In this document: positions 1 to 8,105 of the stretch, one piece after another
Layout of the letters: each line of letters opens with the position of its first letter
Numbering within the stretch: position 1 is the first letter of the stretch
DNA from: Desulfurellaceae bacterium bin18
Lineage (GTDB): Bacteria; Desulfobacterota; Binatia; Bin18
Assembly (NCBI GenBank): GCA_002238415.1
Contig: MPMI01000030.1
Span: 1 to 64,000, forward strand
DNA length: 64,000 nucleotides
Reading direction: 5' to 3'
Notes under the pieces: generated by a model
What the model was told of the DNA's origin: nothing
Databases searched by the model: none
What the model saw: only the letters and a program-made list of their open reading frames with translations
Translations under genes and position numbers: made by a program

Positions 1-73
1 CGGCCTGCTGCTGGTACAGATCGTCCACGATGGTATATAAAGCCACCAGGAACGTGTCGAGATCCATGGGCAT
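1..73 (-). CDS. Transposase, N-terminal fragment (runs off window)
   Basis: The minus-strand reading frame begins MPMDLDTFLVALYTIVDDLY and continues past the left edge. A strong ribosome site (GGAGG) lies a few bases upstream of the ATG at 73. The opening, with its VDDLY-type start, resembles DDE transposases of the IS4/IS5 superfamily, but only about 24 residues are visible. It may be the same family as the transposase remnants at 33.3-34.5 kb, which keep only C-terminal parts, so this cannot be tested here. Family assignment is an inference. Confidence 0.5.
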   Translation of the reverse strand, partial: MPMDLDTFLVALYTIVDDLYQQQA

Positions 74-334
74 CGCTCACCTCCTATGGTAGGGAAAGTG
101 AGCTTAGCCTATCCTCGACACGCTCCTCCTACAGTGCCCCCTAATATGCATCACACGTCCGAGGAGGGGTGGCCGTAGGCTGGGGTGGGTTTGCCCCGGC
201 CCGGCGGCCTTTCACGTCTGGCGAGCGCCCGTTCCTGGGAATGTGCATCACACGTCTCCAGGGAGAGGGGATATTCAGGGCAGGGGAGAATATAAACGGT
301 AGCCGGACAGTCACCCGCCCAGGCCGCCGGCGTA
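74..334. repeat. Intergenic region with dispersed repeats
   Basis: No gene is visible. The region holds an 18-base sequence at 143-160 whose exact reverse complement recurs at 12025-12042. A related but imperfect copy lies at 243-259 (core GCATCACACGTC). A GAGGAGGGGTGG...GGGGTGGGT element at about 160-191 recurs at 30156, 38617 and, inverted, at 39636. Confidence 0.7.
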
Positions 335-655
335 TCAGGCTCCCGGAGGCCGGTAGGGCACGCTTTTTCCTATGGCCTCGTCCACGGTTTCGGGTGTCAC
401 GAGCACGGTGATGCCGATGTTGAGGGCGCCGGCGGCGCCGATCGTCAAGGACACGGCCGATGCCGTGGCGTCGTCGGGAAGATCGGCAATGATGTACAGG
501 TCGGGCTCCCCGAAGGCGTAGTACAGCACCTCCACGCTCCCGCCCATACCCTCAATGGTCTGGGTTAATGCCTCCCGCCGCCGCGTGCCGCCTTCCTTCA
601 GCAACCCGGTCAATCCCGACTGCGTGTACGTTGCGTGAAACATGTATTTGCCCAT
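335..655 (-). CDS. GYD domain protein
   Basis: A 106-residue soluble protein starting MGKYMFHATYTQSG. The ATG at 655 has a good GGAGG site upstream, so I prefer it to longer in-frame extensions. The pattern of a short beta-alpha-beta fold with FGEPDLY and a GALNIGITVLVTPETVDEA-type end is that of the GYD family (COG4274), small ferredoxin-like proteins of unknown biochemical role often found near catabolic genes. It is transcribed divergently from the amidase gene. No catalytic residues can be named. Confidence 0.8.
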   Translation of the reverse strand: MGKYMFHATYTQSGLTGLLKEGGTRRREALTQTIEGMGGSVEVLYYAFGEPDLYIIADLPDDATASAVSLTIGAAGALNIGITVLVTPETVDEAIGKSVPYRPPGA

Positions 656-874
656 TGGATTCCCTCCGTTTGTTTCAATCCTCACCGATCTGTTAAGGCC
701 GGTGCTTTTACCAGGTGGGCATTGTATGCCAGGAGTCTCAAGGGTTTCAATCCTTATCGGCCCGTTGAGGGGGGAGCGCAAACTGCGGGGCTTCTGGCTG
801 AGTGAGGCGGCGTGTCTCATTTGCATTCGCGGGATAGGGTGCCGTATGATTCCGCAAAAAGAAGGAGGCTACCC

Positions 875-2386
875 ATGCCTGTGCGTATGCCCACCCCCCA
901 GGATTTGCGCGACGCCGGTCGGCGCTTCGGTTTTGACGTGCATGACGAAGAGGTTGACGGCTTCTCGCAGTATATCCGCGAGATGCTGCCGGCCTACCGG
1001 CGCCTTGACGAACTGGTCGCCCCCACCGTTCCGGTCAAGTATCCGCGGCGGGATTTCGGGGCGCGGCCGGCGACCGATGACAACCGGGACAACGGCTGGG
1101 CGTGGCGCTGCTCCATCCCAGGTGCGTCCGACGGCCCGCTGGCCGGTAAGACGGTCGGGCTGAAGGATCATGTGCGCGTGGCGGGCATTCCGATGATGAA
1201 CAGCTCCAGCCTTATGGAGGGCTATGTGCCGACCGAAGACGCGACGATTGTCACCCGCCTGCTCGACGCCGGCGCCGAGATCATAGGCAAGGTGGTGAAT
1301 GGCTCACACTGTTTCGACGCGATCGGGCTCAGCATCTACCCCGGACCGCAACCCATTAATCCGTCCGGGCCGGCCACGGGCCGCTACTGTGCCGGCGGGT
1401 CGTCAAACGGCAGTGCGGTCGTGGTCGCCAACGGCGACGCGGATATCACCATGGGCGGCGACCAGGGCGGCTCGATACGCATTCCGGCAGCCTGGTGCGG
1501 CATCGTGGGCCTCAAGCCGACCTTCGGCCTGGTGCCGCATACCGGGCTGGCCGGTCTCGACCCGACGGTCGATCATACCGGGCCGATGACGAAAACGGTG
1601 CGCGACTGCGCCCTGGCGTTGCAGGCCGTGGCCGGTGCGGACGGTCTGGACCCGCGCCAGAAAGACGTCCAGGTCAAAGATTACACCGCCCAGCTCGAAG
1701 CGGGTGTCGGCGGCCTGCGGATAGGCATCCTCACCCAGGGTTTCGGCCATGCTCAATCCATGCCTGAGGTGGACGCGGCCGTGCGCGAGGCCGCGCGGGT
1801 GCTGGAGCGTGTTGGGGCGACGCTGGCTGACGTTTCGGTCCCGATGCACCTGGACGGCAACGCGATTCTGTGGCCGCTCATGATTCAGGGTGGGAACGAG
1901 ACCAATAAGCAGGATGGCTGGGGACACGGCTGGTCGGGCCACTACGCCCTGGATCATGTGAACTTCATGCACCGGGCCATCAAGGCGCGCGCGAACGATC
2001 TGCCGCTGGGCCTGAAGCTCGTGCTGCTGCTCGGTGAATACACCTACCAGCGCTACGGTATGCACTACTATGCCAAGGCGCAGAACCTTACCCGCGCACT
2101 GCGGGCCGCCTACGAGCGGATATTTGAGGACGTCGATGTACTGCTCATGCCGACGATCCCGTTTACCGCGCCGCCCATGCCCGAAGAGGAACTCTCGCCG
2201 TACGAGTTTCTGTCGATTTTTGCCAACATGATCCACAATACCGGGTCGTTCAACGCGACGGGTCATCCGGCGCTCACTGTTCCCTGCGGCGAGCACGAGG
2301 GGCTGCCGATCGGCCTGCAACTGGTCGGCCGGCACTTTGAAGACGACGTGCTGCTGCGGGCCGCGTATGCCTATGAGCAGAGCTGA
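875..2386 (+). CDS. Amidase signature family amidohydrolase
   Basis: A 503-residue cytoplasmic enzyme of the amidase signature family, which hydrolyses C-N bonds of amides through a Ser-cisSer-Lys triad. Likely residues are K97 (in VGLKDH), S176 (in GGSSNGS) and nucleophile S200 (in GGDQGGSIRIP). The ATG at 875 follows a strong GAAGGAGG and begins MPVRMPTPQDLRDAGRRFG; an upstream in-frame ATG at 812 lacks this. Length is normal for the family. The substrate is unknown. Nearby hyuA/hyuB and Rieske genes suggest catabolism of amide- or ring-containing compounds, which is an inference. It ends 16 bases from the convergent Rieske gene. Confidence 0.88.
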   Translation: MPVRMPTPQDLRDAGRRFGFDVHDEEVDGFSQYIREMLPAYRRLDELVAPTVPVKYPRRDFGARPATDDNRDNGWAWRCSIPGASDGPLAGKTVGLKDHVRVAGIPMMNSSSLMEGYVPTEDATIVTRLLDAGAEIIGKVVNGSHCFDAIGLSIYPGPQPINPSGPATGRYCAGGSSNGSAVVVANGDADITMGGDQGGSIRIPAAWCGIVGLKPTFGLVPHTGLAGLDPTVDHTGPMTKTVRDCALALQAVAGADGLDPRQKDVQVKDYTAQLEAGVGGLRIGILTQGFGHAQSMPEVDAAVREAARVLERVGATLADVSVPMHLDGNAILWPLMIQGGNETNKQDGWGHGWSGHYALDHVNFMHRAIKARANDLPLGLKLVLLLGEYTYQRYGMHYYAKAQNLTRALRAAYERIFEDVDVLLMPTIPFTAPPMPEEELSPYEFLSIFANMIHNTGSFNATGHPALTVPCGEHEGLPIGLQLVGRHFEDDVLLRAAYAYEQS

Positions 2387-2401
2387 GACTCCGGCGGTGA
2401 A

Positions 2402-3568
2402 TCAGGCGACTCCTGGCTGGCCGACCAGCTCCCGAGCGAGCCAGCGGTAGAACTGGGCAATGGTCTGCTCGAACGGACTCAGCGGCCCGCGCGCCGCCTT
2501 GCTCGAATGCATTGCCTTGGCGAGTTCGGTGGTCGCCAGCTTGTCCTGTTCGTTGACGCGCTCCATGATATCACGGCGCTGCTCACCGATATCCGGGGCG
2601 ACTTCAAGCAGGTCCGGCGACGCCAGGTAGCCGCCCAGAATCCCGGTGCGCTCGGGTGCCTGCGGGTGGAAGCTCAACCAGTTGTTACCGTTGGGCCGCA
2701 TCGCCATGGTAAATGCCGGCCAGATATAGACCATATACCCGGTGGTGAGGTCTTCTTCGGTGAAGGTGTCCAGGCGTCCTCTGGGTGTCATGGTATGGCC
2801 GCCGGATTTGAACGCCTCATTCATGCGGCAGCGCATATGGGTGAAGGATAAATCTGCGGGCGGCGGCGGAGTATACGAATTCTGGCCCGGCATAGCGTCC
2901 TGCACCGTGTCGCTGTGCAGCCCCATGTGATGGTAGTACTCCATCGAATTCTCGGCCGAGAGCTTCCAGTTACCGTCCCAGACGGATTCGTAATGAAAAA
3001 TCTCTTTTTGCCCGGCCACGCGATAGTTGGCGATATAGCCTTCGAGGGTTCGCATTTGGGTGGCGAGTGGGGGTGCGTCTTCATTCAGATTGATAAACAA
3101 GAAGCCGAACCATTCTTCGAGCCGGTAGCGCGGCAGGCTGCACTGCTCGCGGTCGAAGCGACCCGCGCCTTCCATATGTGGCGCGGACAGCAGGCGGCCG
3201 TCGGTCGCATACGTCCAGGCATGATAGGGACAGACGAAACGGCGCGTGCTGCCCGAGTCCTGCACCAGCGGCATGAAACGGTGCCGGCAAATGTTTGATA
3301 ACGCGCGGATATTGCCGTCGTCACCACGCACGATGATGAGCATGTCACCCAGGACCTCGCAGGCATAATAGTCGCCGGGATTGGGGATATATTCCGCGCG
3401 CCCGACACACAGCCAGGCGGTCTTGAAAATTTTCTCGATCTCCAATGCGTACAGCTCGGACGACCGGTAGGCTGCGGGCGGCAGGCTGCGGCAGTCGGTG
3501 TCGTCGAGTGCGAGATACTCGCCGAGCACCGCGAGCAGTTGGGCCAGCGTCGGCTGGGGCGAGACCAT
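2402..3568 (-). CDS. Rieske non-heme iron oxygenase, alpha subunit
   Basis: About 388 residues, typical for the catalytic subunit of ring-hydroxylating dioxygenases and monooxygenases. The Rieske 2Fe-2S site is C94-R-H96 and C113-PY-H116; the mononuclear iron site is NSMEYYHHMGLH with H213 and H218. I chose the ATG at 3568, but a TTG at 3580 is also in frame and neither has a clear ribosome site. No beta subunit, ferredoxin or reductase gene is adjacent, so electron partners must lie elsewhere. It is one of three Rieske paralogs in the window (others at 36.4 and 53.8 kb), each with a different insert between the metal sites. Confidence 0.9.
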   Translation of the reverse strand: MVSPQPTLAQLLAVLGEYLALDDTDCRSLPPAAYRSSELYALEIEKIFKTAWLCVGRAEYIPNPGDYYACEVLGDMLIIVRGDDGNIRALSNICRHRFMPLVQDSGSTRRFVCPYHAWTYATDGRLLSAPHMEGAGRFDREQCSLPRYRLEEWFGFLFINLNEDAPPLATQMRTLEGYIANYRVAGQKEIFHYESVWDGNWKLSAENSMEYYHHMGLHSDTVQDAMPGQNSYTPPPPADLSFTHMRCRMNEAFKSGGHTMTPRGRLDTFTEEDLTTGYMVYIWPAFTMAMRPNGNNWLSFHPQAPERTGILGGYLASPDLLEVAPDIGEQRRDIMERVNEQDKLATTELAKAMHSSKAARGPLSPFEQTIAQFYRWLARELVGQPGVA

Positions 3569-3623
3569 GCAGATATTCAATCACGAAACCGGACCCAGGA
3601 GAAGGTCTTATAAACTCGGCGAG

Positions 3624-5465
3624 TCACCGGCTGCGTTGATAGAAAAACAGCAGCGCGACCAGTACGGCCACAAAACTCAGCCCGGTTTGCAGTCCGTCCG
3701 GCAGGCCAAGCCCAAGGCGGCTGAACCCCAGGCTGGCGGCCAGCGCAATGCCGACGCCGGTCAGGGCCTCGCCGGCAATGGCCCCCGAGGCCAGCAGCAC
3801 GCCGGGCTGAGAGGCCGCGGTTTCCGAGGTGGTGGGCCGCTGGCGGTGCAGGAGGGCGGCCAGCAGGCCGCCCAGAAAAATCGGAACGCTCAGCCCGAAG
3901 GGCAGATACATACCGACCGCGACCGGCATGAGATGGAGCCGGAAAGCTACGCCCCGTCGGGCGAGCAGCCGGTCCACCCCGACCAGCGCGAGGCCGATCA
4001 CGGCCCCGATCCCGACCAGATGCCACGGCAGCTGACCGTCACCGAAAAAACCGCGTGCCAGACTGGCAAACAGTTGCGCCTGGGGAGCGGCGAGTTCCTT
4101 GCCGCCAATGCCGCCGGGCGTGTAATCGTGCAGCAGTTGCAGGACGGGTGCCATAATCAGCGCGGCCACGGCCACGCCGCCGATCTGCATGATTTGCTGG
4201 CGGCGGGGCGAGGCGCCGACCAACTGACCGGTCTTGAGATCGTTGCACACATCACCGGCTGTGCAGGCCGTGCAGCACACCACCGCGGCTACGCCCAGGA
4301 TGGCCAGCATGCCGGTCGTGCCCGTAAAGCCAAACAGAACGAGCAGCAGCCCGGTAGCCAGCACGGTGGTGATGGTCATGCCCGAGACCGGGCTGTTGGA
4401 GTTACCAACCAAGCCAACGATATAACTGGCCACCGCAGTAAAGAAGAGCGCCATGACGAACATGATCGTGGTAGCCGTCAGGGTCACATCCACCCGCCCG
4501 GTAAACAGAAAATATACACTGCCGGTGAGGACCAGGCAGCCCAGAGCCAAAGCGCCGGTCCAGGCCAGCGGCATATCCTGAGACGCGTCCTGAGTCTCGG
4601 TCGGCCCTGTCCGGGCCGCTGGCAACAGTGCCCGGACGGCCTCACCCAAGCCGCTCCACACCTGTCCGATGGCCACCACGCCACCCACGACCATGGCGCC
4701 GACCCCGATATAGCGTACCTGCTGTGACCATACCGCATAGGCGCGCTCAACCGGATTTTCGGGACTGGCGACGCCCGCACTCAAAATGGGCAGGGTCAGC
4801 AGCCAACCCAGCCCGCCTCCCAGAAAGACGAGGGCCGCGATATTGAGCCGGACGATCATGCCCACGCCCAACAGAGCGACGGACAGGTCGCTGCCCAGAT
4901 AGACCACGCTCTTGCCCACCAGCCAGGCTCCTTCGAGCGTCCCTTTGAGGACGCCGAAAAAACTCACCAGCGCCTTGAACACAAAGCCAAACAGGGCTCC
5001 CTGGATGACCTGGCGGGCATCCTGATCACCGGCCTGTTGACCGGTTCGCAGCACTGCGGCACACGCCACGCCTTCGGGAAAGGGCAGGGTGTCGGCGGTG
5101 ACAAACACCCGGCGCATCGGGATCATGAGCACAATCCCCAGCAGGCCGCCGGCCAGGGCAACCAGCGTGGTCAAGACCATATCGAACTCGTGCCAGACGC
5201 CGACCAGGACCAGGGCCGGCATGGTAAAAATAATGCCGGCGGCCAGAGACTCGCCCGCGGACGCCGCGGTCTGGGCCTGGTTGGCTTCAAGCACCGACTG
5301 TCTGCCCAGCAGAACGCGCAAGAGCAGCATGGAAACCACCGCTGCCGGAATGGAGGCCGACACTGTCATGCCGACCTTGAGGCCCAGATAGACGTTCGCC
5401 GCACCCATGATCACGGCCAAGGCGAGCCCTACGGAGATGGAGTAGACCGTCAGTTCTTGCCGCAT
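3624..5465 (-). CDS. OPT family oligopeptide transporter
   Basis: A 613-residue polytopic inner-membrane protein with roughly 14 hydrophobic segments. The opening ELTVYSISVGLALAVIMGAA followed by NVYLGLKVGMTVSASIPAAV is characteristic of the OPT family, proton-coupled importers of small peptides and in some members of metal chelates. The ATG at 5465 has only a weak ribosome site. It is transcribed with the Rieske gene downstream (34-base gap after the preferred Rieske ATG), so the two may be co-transcribed. The substrate cannot be deduced. Confidence 0.88.
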   Translation of the reverse strand: MRQELTVYSISVGLALAVIMGAANVYLGLKVGMTVSASIPAAVVSMLLLRVLLGRQSVLEANQAQTAASAGESLAAGIIFTMPALVLVGVWHEFDMVLTTLVALAGGLLGIVLMIPMRRVFVTADTLPFPEGVACAAVLRTGQQAGDQDARQVIQGALFGFVFKALVSFFGVLKGTLEGAWLVGKSVVYLGSDLSVALLGVGMIVRLNIAALVFLGGGLGWLLTLPILSAGVASPENPVERAYAVWSQQVRYIGVGAMVVGGVVAIGQVWSGLGEAVRALLPAARTGPTETQDASQDMPLAWTGALALGCLVLTGSVYFLFTGRVDVTLTATTIMFVMALFFTAVASYIVGLVGNSNSPVSGMTITTVLATGLLLVLFGFTGTTGMLAILGVAAVVCCTACTAGDVCNDLKTGQLVGASPRRQQIMQIGGVAVAALIMAPVLQLLHDYTPGGIGGKELAAPQAQLFASLARGFFGDGQLPWHLVGIGAVIGLALVGVDRLLARRGVAFRLHLMPVAVGMYLPFGLSVPIFLGGLLAALLHRQRPTTSETAASQPGVLLASGAIAGEALTGVGIALAASLGFSRLGLGLPDGLQTGLSFVAVLVALLFFYQRSR

Positions 5466-5597
5466 GGGCTGTTACTTAGCCTGTTCTGGGTGGCGTCGAA
5501 AGACTAGCCACGAACGGATGCTTCCCACCGTTGGATGTCTTGCCAGTGCGAGGGAAAGCTTCTACAAGCATTTCCAGGGAGCACCGGCCCGCTATGG

Positions 5598-5620
5598 CCT
5601 GTCCTGAGCGGAGTCGAAGG
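5598..5620 (+). repeat. Short dispersed repeat (GTCCTGAGC..AGTCGAAGG)
   Basis: A 23-base element just upstream of hyuA. A near copy (two changes in the middle and one near the start) lies at 12217-12239 in the hyuA-hyuB spacer. It has no coding content. Confidence 0.65.
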
Positions 5621-5641
5621 GCCGGTGAGAATTGAAGTCTG

Positions 5642-7696
5642 ATGTCCTACCGGCTTGGCGTAGACGTGGGCGGGACCTTTACCGACTGCCTGCTGATTGA
5701 CGAAGAACGCGGCAGCGCCGTCACCGCCAAGGTGCCGTCAACGCCGGCCGATCCGTCTCTGGGCGTACTCAACGGGATTGCGCTGGTGTGCGAACGGGCC
5801 GGGGCGGACGCCCGTAGTATTGCTCACGTGCTGCACGGCACGACCGTTGCAACCAACGCTATTCTTACCGGTAGCGGAGCCAAGGTGGGCCTGGTGACAA
5901 CCCAGGGCTACCGTCAGGTGTTGCAGATCGCACGCTCCTTTGTGCCTGGCGCGCTGAGCGGCTGGGTGCTGTATAACAAAAGCGAACCCCTGGCATCGCT
6001 GGAATGTACGGTTGAGGTGTCCGAACGCATCAGTGCTACGGGCGAGGTCGTGGACCCCTTGGATGAAGCCCAGGCCCGCCAGGCCCTGCGCAGCCTGCGC
6101 GCCCGGCAGATCGAAGCCCTGACCATTTCTCTCATTAACGCTTATGCCAACGGCACGCACGAACAACGCCTGCGCGCGTTGGCGGCAGAAGAACTGCCTG
6201 GTCTGCCCGTTTCCCTGTCGTCCGAGGTCATTCCGGAAATGCAGGAATATGAGCGGACCATTACCACGGTGGCGAATTCCTACGTTCGGCCGGTGGTCGA
6301 AACCTATGTGCGCAACATCAGGACTGAATTGGCCAAGACCATGCGGGAGCCCAAGCTCCACATCCTGCGCTCGGCCGGCGGGCTGACCTCGGCCCAGGCC
6401 GCCGGCCATTATCCTGTCAATTTGCTGATGAGCGGCCCCGCGGGTGGGGTCTCGGGAGCCATTTGGGTGGCCGGCCAGGCTGGATATCAGAACCTGCTGA
6501 CGTTTGATATGGGCGGCACCTCGACCGATGTTGCCCTGGTGCAAGACGGCAGAGCCCAGCTCCGGCGTGAGACTACGGTCGGTGATGTGACGGTCCGGGC
6601 GTCCTCTGTTGATGTCCGCTCGGTCGGGGCCGGCGGGGGCTCGATTGCCCACGTGCCGGAGCTGACCGCCGCCCTTCGTGTCGGTCCGCACAGTGCCGGC
6701 GCCGACCCCGGTCCGGCCTGCTATGGCAAAGGCGGCGGTCAGCCCACCGTGACGGATGCCAACCTCGTGCTGGGCTATTTGCCGGCCGCGACTCGGCTGG
6801 GTGGAGAAATGGTTCTTGATCTCGCCGCGGCCGAGCAGGCCGTTGGAACAGTCGCACACGGCCTGGGCATGTCGGTCAAACAGGCCGCAGCCGGCATCAT
6901 TGATATTGTGAATGAAAAAATGTTCAGCGCCCTGCGGCTGATCTCGGTTCAGCAGGGTATTGATCCGCGCGACTATGCGTTGACCGCCTTTGGCGGAGCA
7001 GGTCCCTTGCACGCCAATGCCCTGGCCAGGCTGCTGGGTGCCTGGCCGGTGATTATTCCCAGAGGGCCGGGTGTGCTGTGTGCCTATGGGGACGCCACAA
7101 CCCGCTTACGGAACGAAACCTCTCGTACCCTGTTGCGCCCGTTCTCGCAGCTTGAGACGGCCGAGGTGATTGCGGCGTGTGACGAACTCGCCCTGGCGGC
7201 GGCCCGCGCCCTTGACGCCGAAAACGTGCCGCGCGCAGAACAAACGACCAGCTTTGAGGTTGATGTCCGCTACCACGGCCAGGGCACGCTACTCACCCTG
7301 GAATTGGAGCGGCAGGAGTTGCAGGACGGAGGGCTGTCGGCAGTTGGGGAGCGGTTTGATCGCCTGCACGAGCAGTTATACACCTTTGCGCTCGACTCCG
7401 ACCGTGAACTGGTCAATATCCGGGCCGTTGTGCAAGGCACAGCCACCACGGTGACGCCCTATCGCGCCGAGCCGGGAGACGGCAATCCGGTCCGCGCGGC
7501 AATGGGGGAACAGCCTGTGTTTCTTAACAATACGGACCGGCCGGCCGTGATCTACGACCGCGCCCGGTTGCGCGCCCAGGACGTTATCCAGGGTCCGGCC
7601 ATCGTCATGGAAATGGACTCGACCAGCTTGATTCTGTCCGACCATATCGGTCGGGTCGATGCGTATGGCAATATCCTGATCACACCGGAGGCCTGA
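5642..7696 (+). CDS. hyuA: Hydantoinase/oxoprolinase subunit A (HyuA-like)
   Basis: A 684-residue ASKHA-fold ATP-dependent hydrolase subunit. The N-terminal phosphate loop is VDVGGTFTDCLLID (residues 6-19). The hydantoinase core carries GGTSTDVALV near 290 and GAGGGSIAHV near 325. Family members (N-methylhydantoinase A, 5-oxoprolinase A, acetophenone carboxylase subunits) use ATP to open or carboxylate their substrates together with a HyuB subunit. The partner hyuB is not adjacent here but 4.8 kb downstream on the same strand (12474). Start is the first ATG; the ribosome site is weak. The substrate is not predictable from sequence. Confidence 0.9.
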   Translation: MSYRLGVDVGGTFTDCLLIDEERGSAVTAKVPSTPADPSLGVLNGIALVCERAGADARSIAHVLHGTTVATNAILTGSGAKVGLVTTQGYRQVLQIARSFVPGALSGWVLYNKSEPLASLECTVEVSERISATGEVVDPLDEAQARQALRSLRARQIEALTISLINAYANGTHEQRLRALAAEELPGLPVSLSSEVIPEMQEYERTITTVANSYVRPVVETYVRNIRTELAKTMREPKLHILRSAGGLTSAQAAGHYPVNLLMSGPAGGVSGAIWVAGQAGYQNLLTFDMGGTSTDVALVQDGRAQLRRETTVGDVTVRASSVDVRSVGAGGGSIAHVPELTAALRVGPHSAGADPGPACYGKGGGQPTVTDANLVLGYLPAATRLGGEMVLDLAAAEQAVGTVAHGLGMSVKQAAAGIIDIVNEKMFSALRLISVQQGIDPRDYALTAFGGAGPLHANALARLLGAWPVIIPRGPGVLCAYGDATTRLRNETSRTLLRPFSQLETAEVIAACDELALAAARALDAENVPRAEQTTSFEVDVRYHGQGTLLTLELERQELQDGGLSAVGERFDRLHEQLYTFALDSDRELVNIRAVVQGTATTVTPYRAEPGDGNPVRAAMGEQPVFLNNTDRPAVIYDRARLRAQDVIQGPAIVMEMDSTSLILSDHIGRVDAYGNILITPEA

Positions 7697-8105
7697 GCAC
7701 GGTCCTCCCGCCTCGGCGCGTACGCGGGCATGGCATGCCGGTCCCTCTTGCCCTCATCTCCCCCCTTCGCCCAGGGGGCGAGGGGTTCTTTTCTTGCTCC
7801 TGCCTCCTGGGAGCGCGGCCATCCTGGCCGCGTTGCGGGCAGGAAGCCCGCACTCCTGGAGCCCCACCCCGGCCCGGCAGTCCCCCTTCTGGCGAGGGCT
7901 GATTCCTGGGAATGGGCATCATGGCGATGGCCTCGCGCAGCCCGTCAGCAAGCCTTCCAGATGCGCCATGCGCTCGTGCAGTTCGGCTATTTGTTGCTCC
8001 AGAGCCGTCAATCGCTCTCCGAACGCTTTGCGCTGGGCGGCCAGTCCGGCACCGAACCCACCCCGCGGCCTGCGGTTCTCTCACCGTCCGGGCACTGCCG
8101 AGGCC
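7697..8105. other. Repeat-rich spacer after hyuA
   Basis: About 400 bases with no intact gene. It contains a palindromic GCGGGCAGGAAGCCCGC element at 7835-7860 (relatives at 12074 and 36320), a GGGCGAGGGG-type repeat near 7775, a GAGCCCCACCCCGGCCC piece near 7860, and a coiled-coil coding remnant listed separately. Confidence 0.6.
7930..8073 (-). pseudogene. Remnant of a small coiled-coil protein gene
   Basis: On the minus strand about 45 codons read as heptad-rich coiled coil (GLAAQRKAFGERLTALEQQI then AELHERMAHLEGLL). The frame begins just after a stop and has no start of its own. A change of frame after HLEGLL would give DGLREAIA, the usual ending of such small proteins. I read it as a degraded fragment. 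It lies directly downstream of the frameshifted surface protein gene. The original function is unknown. Confidence 0.4.

Noticed and set aside
3498..4727. A 409-codon open frame on the plus strand
   Set aside because: It lies opposite the clear OPT transporter, has Gln/His/Gly/Ala-rich low-complexity text and no family features, as expected of an antisense shadow in GC-rich DNA.
5738..7012. A 424-codon open frame opposite hyuA
   Set aside because: The translation is biased in composition with no domain; hyuA on the other strand is fully conserved.
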